Source: JBFEYJ01 sp041563315
Lineage (GTDB): Bacteria; Pseudomonadota; Gammaproteobacteria; Thiohalomonadales; Thiohalomonadaceae
Direction of reading: 5' to 3'
DNA: 14,176 bases
Assembly (NCBI GenBank): GCA_041563315.1
Contig: JBFFNE010000076.1
Location: 1 to 14,176, forward strand
Positions within the stretch are counted from its first letter, which is position 1. Each line of letters begins with the position of its first letter. Below, in pieces: positions 6,724 through 13,835 of this stretch. Below the pieces are notes generated by a model, which did not search any database, was not told the origin of the DNA, and saw only the letters and a program-made list of their open reading frames with translations. The translations under genes and the position numbers were made by a program.

Positions 6724-6902
6724 CATGGAATTCCAGGGACAGTTATCTATTTCATACCACTACTATGCCAGCATCAAATTTCATGGTTGTGTCGAATCCG
6801 GAGAATGAAGACCTCTCCCGCATCATCAGTAGTGTAGATGCTGAAGGATCGCTCATATTTATGAACCATCGCTGGAGGGCCGCTAAATGACCGATACGCG
6901 CG

Positions 6903-7166
6903 ATGCTAGAGGGAGCTGCTTGTGGTGATTACATCGAGGCAGCGGAAAAGTACGGCGCGGCATGGGTCATTGACTACTGGCCCAGACTCGGCACCCACAA
7001 TCCGGTGTGCAAGCTGACCTACGTCAGGAAGGTGCGCGTAGGTAATGAGGGTTTGATCGTAGGCGCAGGGATCTACGAAGTGTCAGTGCTGCAAAAGCTG
7101 AAAGTCCCGATGAAACAAGGAGGTTCCGCGAACCTGAGACCACTGCTATCACATACATTATGTTAA
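6903..7166 (+). pseudogene. Stranded cache-domain fragment
   Basis: The open frame contains LEGAACGDYIEAAEKYGAAW, then VIDYWPRLG, KLTYVRKV and GLIVGAGIYE. This is the ordered pattern of a single-cache sensory domain (a W-x-D-Y-x-W-P-x-x-G segment, then K-x-x-Y-V-K, then V-G-x-G-I-Y). Such domains normally sit outside the membrane in chemoreceptors or other sensors, with a signal peptide before and often a membrane segment after. Here there is no signal peptide, no membrane segment and no ribosome binding site, and the frame ends soon after the domain. It overlaps the 3' end of the next gene on the opposite strand by 9 bp. It is most likely the tail of a gene cut off by the transposon remnants to its left. 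Confidence 0.55.
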
Positions 7167-8156
7167 GGCCAACATACGCATGGCACGCCGCCGAATGTAT
7201 GGGATATAACGAAGTGATACGGTATATGGGATATGTATTAGCTTAGATAGATATGAGGGGCGTAGATGATAGTTGACTATGTGCTTGTGGCGTTTGTACA
7301 TGCGGATATTGCTTGAGTGACTTTCTTCCTGTATAACACCGATCCTGTCATCACTCATCGCCAGGCGTTCTGCTAGCCACAAGGATTGTTGTGCCCAATA
7401 ACTGATTGCCTGGCCGGTTAGCGGGTGCATTTGTACCGCTAAGCTTCCCCAAAGTAAATGTCCACGCTCTACCGAGCGGCGAACGCCGATCTGTTCTGGG
7501 TGAAAATGCTGTTGTGAAAGTGCAGGTAACGCGACATCAATGATCCCGCTGGAGTTTTTTTGCAATTCGCTAATGGCGCTGGCAGCCTCACTGTTCTCCG
7601 ACACACCATCCTTTGGGATGAAGTAGGTTAGTACCAGAGCATCGCTGATGTTAACGATACCCACATGTCCTTTGTTCATGTCGTGGATCAAACCTACATC
7701 ATAACGTAAGCGTCCTGACAGAAGCTGTATGGTGATCGGGTTACAGGCATGCTTGATGACTACCTCAAGTTCGGGCGTCTTCTCAAAACTTTTAAATTGT
7801 GTCGTGCTATCAAGAATCTCCAGTAATTTTCGTGATTCTATGCCTAGCGCGGGAGGGGTGTCTGCAATGGTCGCAATATCGATGCGCCATTTAGAACGGC
7901 CAAGATGATCATAAACGTGCAGGCCATGCAACGGCTGACCAGCACCATAGAGCTCATCTGCACGATAACCCAGTTGTTGTAGCGCAGTGATTCCTCCAGG
8001 TTGAATCAGCAGCGCTAGCGGAGTGGAGCTGCTTGTCGGTGGCGGCGTAAGGATCTGGTAACGCTCTTTTTCAATACCAAACTGCGTCAATGCCCTTTGC
8101 AGCAATCCTGCGGCGATATAACTTGAATAGATCGTGAGCCTGTTATTTGTCACCAT
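7158..8156 (-). CDS. Flavin-monooxygenase-like protein that has lost its FAD-binding motifs
   Basis: The 332-residue protein aligns by pattern with UbiH/PHBH-type FAD monooxygenases but is shorter than the usual roughly 390. At residues 9-19, IYSSYIAAGLL stands where GxGxxG is expected (IVGAGIAGLL). PLALLIQPGGITALQQLG (46-63) corresponds to the usual A-L-x-P-x-x-x-x-L-L-x-x-L-G. The mid-protein D-G motif is not recognisable near residues 150-165. LLWGSLAVQMHPLTGQ (234-249) matches the C-terminal GD motif region (GDAAHxxxPxxGQG), but GD has become GS. Fold-level features remain while all three cofactor motifs are altered, which suggests a non-catalytic or FAD-independent relative. The ATG at 8156 follows AGGGA at good spacing and is preferred to the GTG at 8174. 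It is transcribed divergently from the radical SAM gene across a short shared gap. Confidence 0.6.
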   Translation of the reverse strand: MVTNNRLTIYSSYIAAGLLQRALTQFGIEKERYQILTPPPTSSSTPLALLIQPGGITALQQLGYRADELYGAGQPLHGLHVYDHLGRSKWRIDIATIADTPPALGIESRKLLEILDSTTQFKSFEKTPELEVVIKHACNPITIQLLSGRLRYDVGLIHDMNKGHVGIVNISDALVLTYFIPKDGVSENSEAASAISELQKNSSGIIDVALPALSQQHFHPEQIGVRRSVERGHLLWGSLAVQMHPLTGQAISYWAQQSLWLAERLAMSDDRIGVIQEESHSSNIRMYKRHKHIVNYHLRPSYLSKLIHIPYTVSLRYIPYIRRRAMRMLALT

Positions 8157-8246
8157 ACAATTCCCTTGGTCCACCTGGCGTGGTTGATATTTGAGCTATG
8201 CGATAGTAATGTGTATCCGTTAATTATATCAAGGTAGAGATTAAGA
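8157..8246. promoter_or_regulatory. Short shared intergenic region between divergent genes
   Basis: Ninety bases separate the start codons of the flavin-monooxygenase-like gene (minus) and the radical SAM gene (plus), so both promoters must lie here or inside the coding ends. The rightward half is AT-rich (TTAATTATATCAAGG) and TGATAT...ATATCA forms a 6-bp inverted repeat around it. No confident -35/-10 pair can be assigned. The layout suggests the two genes are co-regulated. Confidence 0.4.
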
Positions 8247-9683
8247 ATGAGACAAGGAAAAGTTCTGTTTACCTCTCCTGTTCAACCGATTAGTGGCTGT
8301 TCGAGCAATATCTACGGCTGGGACAAACAACCCAGCTTTGTTCGTGTTGCCATGTCATTTCTTAACCACCCGGGTTTGCAGTTTCTAAAAGCTAATACAT
8401 CTTGCGATATCCTCGAATACCCAGATGCGAAGCAATTCGAAGAGGCCTTGCAGAATCCGCCCGATACTCTGGGCATCTCATTTTACATCAACGAGACGAA
8501 TATCGCCGTTGATATGGCCAGACAGGCACGTGCTGCGGGTGTGAAAGAGGTCTGGGCAGGAAATTTTGGAGCGTATACCCCAGGCCTTGATGAAGTTTTT
8601 GATCGTGTTTTTTACGGCTGGGGGGAGGGGGAAGTCAGTGAGCAGCTGGGTACGTCGTATCAGCCACAGGGTTTAATTCACCCTGAAATATATGGTGCCA
8701 TTGGCGCTTCTTTCTTTCCGAAGATGATCCTTTCGGGGATTCTGTTTACATCTCGCAGTTGCCCCTATACCTGCACCTTCTGCCAAACCCCTTCGTTCTA
8801 CGGCAGAGCAGAGCGTCTTCCTCTTGAGAGTATCGACAAGGTACTTTGGAAATACCATAAGAATGGCGTTCGTGGCATTAATATACTCGATGAGAACTTT
8901 GGTACTTTCGGCGGCCACTCCAGGGAAGTTGTCGATATGCTGCATAAATATCGCATGCGCTGGATCGCACTCACTCGTGTCGACACCCTTGCAAAGAACT
9001 ATGACCTCTGGGTATCAAAAGGCTTGTTTGGTGCCCATCTCGGCGTGGAGAGCCTGAACGAATCATCACTGGAAGGCGCATCCAAGCGCATTGTTCGCAA
9101 CGAAACGCTAGATTTGCTGCGTAAGATGCAGCGTGACAACCTCTTCGTCCAGGCATTTTATATCTTGGGTTTCCCGCAGGATACCGTTGATAGCATCAAA
9201 CAGGATATCGATATTCTTTCGCAGATCGAGCTCGATGTGGTCCAGTTGCAAGTGCTGACCCCCTACCCGAAGACTGGACAACGTGATGAGATCGAGAGCG
9301 AGTTCGGTATTAACACAGCAGACCTGAGTCGATATAACTCAAGAAACCTGGTGTGGAATCACCCATCAATTTCTCCCGAACAAATGCGCGACCTGCAATC
9401 TTGGGGCAATGAGAGGCTGACCTCATCAAGGCGCGCTTTGCGTACCATGGCTAAATTTCTGTTTTTTTGTGGCAAGCGATACCCAAACGGAGACGGTATG
9501 CGCCTCATTTTGGACCCTATGATAGGGAAATCGCGAGGGCTCTACCGGCAACTCGAACCGCGCATGCAGGGCGCTAAAGCCTGGGCGACTACTGGGTGGT
9601 ACCCGTATGAATATGGAGCAGAAACTTTTACTGTAAATCAAATTAGCAGAGACATAAATTTAGATGTATTAAGTGAGTCGTAA
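8247..9683 (+). CDS. Radical SAM protein with a B12-binding-like N-terminal domain
   Basis: The 478-residue protein would cleave S-adenosylmethionine with a [4Fe-4S] cluster to start radical chemistry. Residues 1-135 have the alpha/beta layout of a B12-binding domain (LGISFY, VKEVWAGNFGA, VFYGWGEGEV), but the usual D-x-H-x-x-G signature is not evident, so cobalamin binding is uncertain. The radical SAM core starts near 160: TSRSCPYTCTFCQTP gives the cluster ligands Cys172, Cys176 and Cys179. GVRGINILDENFGT (207-220), HLGVESLNESSL (264-275) and FYILGFPQDT (304-313) follow as core strands. The C-terminal 130 residues are a family-specific extension with basic and aromatic residues. The ATG is preceded by a GA-rich stretch. 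The gene is divergent from the pseudo-flavoenzyme and convergent with the desaturase-like gene, which suggests a shared pathway. The substrate is unknown. Confidence 0.87.
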   Translation: MRQGKVLFTSPVQPISGCSSNIYGWDKQPSFVRVAMSFLNHPGLQFLKANTSCDILEYPDAKQFEEALQNPPDTLGISFYINETNIAVDMARQARAAGVKEVWAGNFGAYTPGLDEVFDRVFYGWGEGEVSEQLGTSYQPQGLIHPEIYGAIGASFFPKMILSGILFTSRSCPYTCTFCQTPSFYGRAERLPLESIDKVLWKYHKNGVRGINILDENFGTFGGHSREVVDMLHKYRMRWIALTRVDTLAKNYDLWVSKGLFGAHLGVESLNESSLEGASKRIVRNETLDLLRKMQRDNLFVQAFYILGFPQDTVDSIKQDIDILSQIELDVVQLQVLTPYPKTGQRDEIESEFGINTADLSRYNSRNLVWNHPSISPEQMRDLQSWGNERLTSSRRALRTMAKFLFFCGKRYPNGDGMRLILDPMIGKSRGLYRQLEPRMQGAKAWATTGWYPYEYGAETFTVNQISRDINLDVLSES

Positions 9684-9743
9684 TGATTCCTGATGGTTAT
9701 CTACGATGAATGTGCAACTCAATTTTCTTATGTTATGACCCCT

Positions 9744-10505
9744 CTACTTAATACCACGTTGGGCTGCGACTGTCGGCAGGTACTTGGCGGCTATTCTTTG
9801 ATCGTCATGATGGGTATCGTGATGCATAGTGGCGTAGACAACATCGATCCCGTAGATATCAATTAAAGGGAAAAGGATAAGCGATGGCAAAGGAATGGGA
9901 TAGGAGCCGTAGCTACCGGCGCGATAATCGGCCAAGTGAAAAAAACAAAATCGTTGACGGTATAGGTCAACCGTAGCACCAGCCACCACAGCAGGAACTG
10001 CTGCGGAAACATCAGTAGCAGCAGCTACAAACAACACCAAGCGTATCCCTGCCATTACCATTAGCTCGCTCGAGAGGCCAAACTGCTTGATATACCGATA
10101 TAGCTGATGCTCATGTAGTGTGACAGCACCAAGCAATGCCTTAAGATGGCCACCTAAAATGTGGAACGCGTCTGGGTCATCCGCCGTGTCCGTATAACTG
10201 TGGTGACCGGCATGGAGAAGGCGGTACTCGCGATAACCGATATTAAGTGGGGCGAAGGGTATCGGTAACAGACGGGTGAAGAGGTCGAGCTGCTCGGCAC
10301 TGCGTAGGTGGAGCAACTCATGAAAGGCGATCATCCAGCGTGTCACCAGTACTGAGGTGAGAGCTGTCATCGAGAAGAGATCAACGGCTCCAAGGGAGTA
10401 GGCCGCAAAACAGCCGTAGAGGCCCATTGTGAAAAAGATGACCTTAATCTGATACTCAAGGGCATCACTATCGCCGGCTTGTAAATCACTCAGCTCTACC
10501 CCCAC
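9744..10505 (-). CDS. Membrane fatty-acid desaturase/hydroxylase-like gene with apparent frame damage
   Basis: The 253-residue frame carries the three His boxes of membrane di-iron desaturases: HELLH (62-66), HAGHH (98-102) and HHDTHH (228-233). Such proteins insert double bonds or hydroxyls into lipids using O2. Residues 162-187 read as an unlikely soluble stretch. In the +1 frame the same bases encode LLLLMFPQQFLLWWLVLRLT and VNDFVFF, a convincing membrane helix joining in frame to HLADYRAGSYG if one T is added to the T7 run (complement of 9939-9945). So two compensating single-base shifts bracket 9940-10022. The start is also suspect: the GTG at 10505 has no ribosome binding site, while KTKPYIPSV upstream in frame would join an ATG at 10546 if the A-run were one base longer. 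This is either a decaying gene or homopolymer sequencing error. It converges with the radical SAM gene, 60 bp away. Confidence 0.75.
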   Translation of the reverse strand: MGVELSDLQAGDSDALEYQIKVIFFTMGLYGCFAAYSLGAVDLFSMTALTSVLVTRWMIAFHELLHLRSAEQLDLFTRLLPIPFAPLNIGYREYRLLHAGHHSYTDTADDPDAFHILGGHLKALLGAVTLHEHQLYRYIKQFGLSSELMVMAGIRLVLFVAAATDVSAAVPAVVAGATVDLYRQRFCFFHLADYRAGSYGSYPIPLPSLILFPLIDIYGIDVVYATMHHDTHHDDQRIAAKYLPTVAAQRGIK

Positions 10506-10793
10506 CGAGGGGATATAGGGTTTCGTTTTTTAATGGTAAGGAGCATCAAGTCTTAAGGTAGAGGAGCCTTCGATCTCCAAGTCGGTCTCAGGTGATCGGC
10601 CGCTCATAGCCCATGAGCCCAATAAAAGGAAGCAAGGCGATGATGTTAAGGGCTTCAGATTACGCCGAGCGTAAGGGTGTGAGGGGGAGTGTGATCGAAA
10701 AATGGCTAGGTCTAAACCTTGGCTATGATGTAGAGTGAGGTTGATGGTAAACAGGGATGTATTAATTGATTTCTGATATTTTGGGTGAACTAA
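10506..10793. other. Intergenic region with possible true 5' end of the desaturase gene
   Basis: The left 40 bases probably contain the original first codons of the minus-strand desaturase-like gene (ATG at 10546-10544, then MLLTIKK, then a one-base lesion). The remainder shows no homology-bearing frame. A 90-codon minus-strand frame through it has no ribosome binding site, no domain and atypical composition. The right end supplies the upstream region for the next plus-strand gene, where GGGTGA stands six bases before its ATG. Confidence 0.4.
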
Positions 10794-11261
10794 ATGAGCC
10801 AATCACTTTTAGAAAAACATGCCCCCCTGATTATTGAGATGGCGAATGTCTACCTGGATAATATGGAGGTGGAGTTAGCCAAGAAATACAAAAACAATGA
10901 TTATCAGGTAAATGCCGGTATTTCTGATGCGAAATACGATGAGCTAAAGACTAAGTACAACACCCCAAGTCACGAGTTCGCCGATATCTATCAAGAATTT
11001 CAAAAGATGAAACCAACCACACACCTCAGAAGGGTGATGAGTGCTTTCACCGCATCGGGTGGAAGTGTTGATGTGGAGCCCCTCTATGATGAAGATGCTC
11101 AGAGGTTGTCGGTGTCCGTTAACTTTGTCATCGGTGACAAAACGTTGGACAAAATCGAAGGGCTTTCGCCAATAGAGGATTTGCTTCTGAAGATGGATGC
11201 TATGCTTCAGATTGACACAGTGCTTTCAGGTTCAGACCCGGATATTTCACCGTCCTTCTAG
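10794..11261 (+). CDS. Hypothetical soluble acidic protein
   Basis: I do not recognise this 155-residue protein. It has no signal peptide and no membrane segment. The first 70 residues are mostly helical and charged (EMANVYLDNMEVELAKKYKN, then SHEFADIYQEFQKMK). A more strand-like middle (SGGSVDVEPLYDEDAQRLSV, VNFVIGD) follows, and then a short amphipathic helix (SPIEDLLLKMDAMLQID). The ending DPDISPSF is acidic and flexible. The ATG follows GGGTGA at a reasonable distance. A strong stem-loop follows the stop codon, so the gene appears monocistronic. Codon use and complete frame argue that it is real. Confidence 0.65.
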   Translation: MSQSLLEKHAPLIIEMANVYLDNMEVELAKKYKNNDYQVNAGISDAKYDELKTKYNTPSHEFADIYQEFQKMKPTTHLRRVMSAFTASGGSVDVEPLYDEDAQRLSVSVNFVIGDKTLDKIEGLSPIEDLLLKMDAMLQIDTVLSGSDPDISPSF

Positions 11262-11285
11262 CAAGTCCGGTCCAAAAGCAAAAGT

Positions 11286-11330
11286 GGCAGACTCGATTGA
11301 AACTAAGCCAATCGAGTTTGCCATTTACTT
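11286..11330 (+). terminator. Intrinsic terminator after the hypothetical gene
   Basis: GGCAGACTCGATTG (11286-11299) pairs with CAATCGAGTTTGCC (11309-11322) over 14 positions with one G-U pair, around a 9-nt loop. ATTTACTT follows on the right and A-rich sequence precedes on the left. It starts 25 bp after the stop codon of the hypothetical gene. The short, interrupted T-run makes termination probable rather than certain. Confidence 0.7.
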
Positions 11331-11336
11331 CATCAT

Positions 11337-11667
11337 GGCTTGGTGTTGGAGAAACAGTACGGCCACGGCGGCCATATTGTGACCGTGGTTGGTCTAGCCC
11401 GCCGTTACTTCGATGCCAGAAAAGTAAGGCGTCGTACACTCTCTGAAGTGACTATCAAGATGGTGAGTATGCTGAAGTCTCAATTATCTCAAAGCGCACC
11501 CTGGACAATGGTGTTGAGTTGCATGGGGTGCCGGGAGTTTGCCGGAAAAGGCGAAGGTGGTTTCTTCCCAAAGGAAGGGAATTTTCCAGTCTGACCTTGC
11601 AGCGCCTGAGAAGGATTGTGGCATGGATGAATAACCGGCCACTAAAGTTTTAGGTTGGGCGTTGCGT
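11337..11667 (+). pseudogene. IS30-family transposase remnant
   Basis: Pieces of an IS30-type catalytic core are spread over two or more frames. GHGGHIVTVVGLARRYFDAR then KVRRRTLSEVTIKMVSMLKS (about 11361-11480) matches the DDE-core pattern GHIVTxVxR...ARKV...T...VT..I.LL. A different frame then reads RTLDNGVEL, matching the R-T-L-D-N-G-x-E-F motif with the second catalytic Asp. FFPKEGNF corresponds to the usual Y-F-P-K-G-T-D-F. A third frame ends with LRRIVAWMNNRPLKVLGWA, matching LN-x-R-P-R-K-x-L-G-y-x-T-P. The N-terminal HTH and first catalytic region are absent, and several frameshifts separate the pieces. No terminal inverted repeats were identified. The remnant abuts the ParA gene end and may have removed whatever stood downstream of it. 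Confidence 0.65.
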
Positions 11668-11670
11668 TTG

Positions 11671-12378
11671 TTACTTGAATTCGCGCTCTCTGAGACTATT
11701 TTCCATGGGTGGTCGTCGCTCATAACCCATAAGCCAGTCAATAATGGGTTGTATCTCTTTACGTTCCTTGTCGGCGTCATGCTCCATTTCAAAGACTCCA
11801 AGCCCTTGTTCTGCAGCAAAAATATAATTGTCTGCATCGGACAGCTTTGTCAGGAAAGGAAGTTTGAGCGCACCAAGGAACCGCTGCAGAGGCTCGTAAA
11901 CCGGAATAGTGTTACGTACTTTATTTGCAACGATGCCTGTCTTGATATTTTTATAACGAATACCACCCTGAAGGAGAAGTTGCTTGATGAAGTCTGCAGT
12001 GGCGTGAATGTCTATGGCCGAAGGAGCAACGGGTATCAGAATATAATTACTCTTACGTACCAATTCCTGAAGCATGAGACCTTCCACCCCTGCAGGGGCA
12101 TCGATGATTAGGTACTCTGTGTCCGATGGCAGCGCCATAGCGAGACTGCGAAGCTGGCCGCTTCTTTTACTGGGTGCAGCATTGGCGCCGTAAATGGTGG
12201 GGTGGTGCGGAGGCCTGACTTTCAACCACTGCAGGCTGGACCCTTGTGGGTCGTAGTCCATGATGGCCGTTTTGTATCCCTTGATGGAAAAGTAGCTCGC
12301 AAGGTTGGTCGTCAGCGTAGTCTTACCACTACCCCCCTTGGAGTTGATCACCAATATCGCCTGCATTGCGCGTTTCAC
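11671..12378 (-). CDS. ParA/MinD-family P-loop ATPase without a ParB partner
   Basis: The 235-residue ATPase carries the deviant Walker A motif KGGSGKTT (14-21) with its signature Lys15-equivalent region, DYDPQGSS (41-48), and Walker B LIIDAPAG (90-97). Such proteins dimerise on ATP, bind DNA or membrane, and position plasmids, chromosomes or protein complexes. VAPSAIDIHATADFI (117-131) and IVANKVR (149-155) are the usual family segments. The C-terminal 20 residues are charged. The GTG at 12378 is chosen because AGGA lies seven bases before it; the internal ATG four codons later would be too far from it. No ParB/Spo0J, parS or cargo gene is recognisable on either side. Downstream lies the IS30 remnant, so a former partner may have been lost. 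It may equally be an orphan positioning ATPase. Confidence 0.88.
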   Translation of the reverse strand: MKRAMQAILVINSKGGSGKTTLTTNLASYFSIKGYKTAIMDYDPQGSSLQWLKVRPPHHPTIYGANAAPSKRSGQLRSLAMALPSDTEYLIIDAPAGVEGLMLQELVRKSNYILIPVAPSAIDIHATADFIKQLLLQGGIRYKNIKTGIVANKVRNTIPVYEPLQRFLGALKLPFLTKLSDADNYIFAAEQGLGVFEMEHDADKERKEIQPIIDWLMGYERRPPMENSLREREFK

Positions 12379-12794
12379 TACGGCTTCCTGTTATATACTA
12401 CGAGGAATCTAATCAATATCGAGATGATTGTCCCATTAACAGTTCAAAAAAATTATCCCATTATTGAACAATGTGATGAAGATCTCGAAAAGTACGTTGG
12501 CCCAGCTTCCTCTTAACAAATCAGTCTGCCCCTATGACTGCATGTGCTCCCCCCCTGGTCGCAGTATTATCTAAGTCATAGCCTTGAAGGGGCACACGGC
12601 GACAGGGAGACGCTCAGGAACTCACACCAGCCGGCAAATCCATAATGAGCTCTTCTCCAGGAAGAGGTAGAGAAAACTATAGAGTCAGAGTCTGGCAGGC
12701 ACGGTGTAGGAGGCCGGGAAGACCAGATAAGGGTGCTGCCCCTTTATAGCGCAGTACCTTTGCAACTGATTATCGGGTCAACCTCAAACGATTT
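12379..12794. other. Gene-free region with nested inverted repeats
   Basis: The 416 bp between the ParA start and the end of the barrel-protein gene hold no credible coding frame. Near the ParA start there is GTTCAA...TTGAAC flanking an A-rich stretch, and TCCCATTA occurs twice 25 bp apart (12431-12438, 12456-12463), a candidate operator for ParA. Further right, CTATGACT and AGTCATAG (about 12534-12541 and 12573-12580) form a perfect 8-bp stem. AAGGGGCA and TGCCCCTT (about 12585-12592 and 12736-12743) form an outer 8-bp pairing around 140 bp. This could be a structured RNA or a decayed element. It matches no riboswitch consensus I know. Confidence 0.35.
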
Positions 12795-13697
12795 CTAAAA
12801 GCGCGACCTCAGTTTGATTTCGAACATGACTGCATTGCCAAAGTCCAGTGAGGCAGTGTTTGTCCCTGTGTTGCCGTAGTAGTCGGTATCGCTACCCGTT
12901 AGCGTGGTAACGGTGGTCATGATTTCAGTCGATTGGCTGATTGAAAACATGCCTCCAAATTGGGCAGCGAGGGCAGGTGTTGTCTCGGAATATTCGCCTC
13001 CTTCATCGCGGGTATCGCTACTAATTGTATACGAGAGACTACCAACGAGACTGAAAACCTGGGTGAGCGGAAAGCTGGCCTGACTGGCAATGGAGAAGTC
13101 ATCGCCGTAGTCTGTACCGTCGGCGTTACCGTTTATGATGTATTCGCCGCCAACAAATATCTTGCCCCTACTGGTTGCGAAAAGGTATCCGGAGGCAATC
13201 TTGTAATCGGTCCTCCCGTTACCGTGACCGCCTGCACTACCTGCCTGAAGTAGGGTGCCTGTGTTACTTTTGAGTTCAGCCACAGCATCCGTGTCGTCAC
13301 CTGTTGGCAGGGTGACACCCAGGATTAGCACAGGGTAACTGCTCCCCTGTGCGAGCCGGATCCGCAAATCTGCTTTCAGATCATCCATGCCTTCATATTC
13401 CCAGGCTATGGTCTGAGTATTACTTGTGAATTCGTTCGTTGTACTTCCGACGGGAGATACTTGCAGAGCAAAATTCAAATGTTGCGACACGCCGCCCTTC
13501 AGCTCTATGTCGAGGGAAGATGATGAGCTCGATACATCGTAGGTGCCTGAGAAGTCGTTGTACTTTCCGTCGAGTTCGGTTACTCGGGCTGTTGTACCGA
13601 CCTGAAGGGTGCCGGAGTCCAGCATTTCATAGTTGATGTAACCGGCTTTTGCGGTGAGAGGAACAAATAGTAATAGCGGCACCAGTAGTTTATTCAC
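12795..13697 (-). CDS. Secreted outer-membrane beta-barrel protein of unknown function
   Basis: The 300-residue protein starts with a signal peptide (MNKLLVPLLLFVPLTAKA, cleavage likely before Gly19) and ends in RSRF. A terminal Phe is the signal recognised by the BAM barrel-assembly machinery. The body shows alternating hydrophobic/polar segments suited to about twelve strands: LQVGTTARVTEL, LDIELKGGVSQHLNFALQVS, ADLRIRLAQG and FSLVGSLSYTISSDT. Loops are rich in Ser, Thr, Gly and Asp. No Cys is visible in the mature part. The GTG start is supported by AAGGA eight bases upstream. It is probably monocistronic: the nearest same-strand gene (ParA) is 416 bp downstream. Channel, adhesin and transport roles are all possible; no substrate is evident. 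Confidence 0.75.
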   Translation of the reverse strand: MNKLLVPLLLFVPLTAKAGYINYEMLDSGTLQVGTTARVTELDGKYNDFSGTYDVSSSSSSLDIELKGGVSQHLNFALQVSPVGSTTNEFTSNTQTIAWEYEGMDDLKADLRIRLAQGSSYPVLILGVTLPTGDDTDAVAELKSNTGTLLQAGSAGGHGNGRTDYKIASGYLFATSRGKIFVGGEYIINGNADGTDYGDDFSIASQASFPLTQVFSLVGSLSYTISSDTRDEGGEYSETTPALAAQFGGMFSISQSTEIMTTVTTLTGSDTDYYGNTGTNTASLDFGNAVMFEIKLRSRF

Positions 13698-13807
13698 GAC
13701 ATCCGTCCTTGTTGGTTATCTGCGTGCAGAATCGTACTTTACTGCAAATGACGGGGAATATGCAAAATTTGTAAATTAATGGCTAGGGGAGGCTCCGCGG
13801 GGCCAAT

Positions 13808-13835
13808 CTCACATTCCAACATGTTGCCGTGTGAG
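13808..13835. promoter_or_regulatory. Nested palindromes at the start of the GGDEF gene
   Basis: CTCACA (13808-13813) and TGTGAG (13830-13835) are complementary arms around a perfect 10-bp palindrome, CAACATGTTG (13817-13826). The right arm overlaps the probable GTG start codon of the next gene. CCAACATCTTG shortly downstream echoes the palindrome. This is suited to a dimeric repressor or to a stem covering the start codon. Confidence 0.35.

Noticed and set aside
10530..10802. 90-codon minus-strand frame between the desaturase-like and hypothetical genes
   Set aside because: It has no family resemblance, has unusual composition, and its start lies inside the next gene's start on the other strand.
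12202..12516. 104-codon plus-strand frame opposite the ParA start
   Set aside because: It is the antisense of the Walker A region of a clear ParA gene.
12570..12660. Riboswitch (cobalamin or similar) in the gene-free region
   Set aside because: The B12-box and other conserved riboswitch sequences I know are not present.
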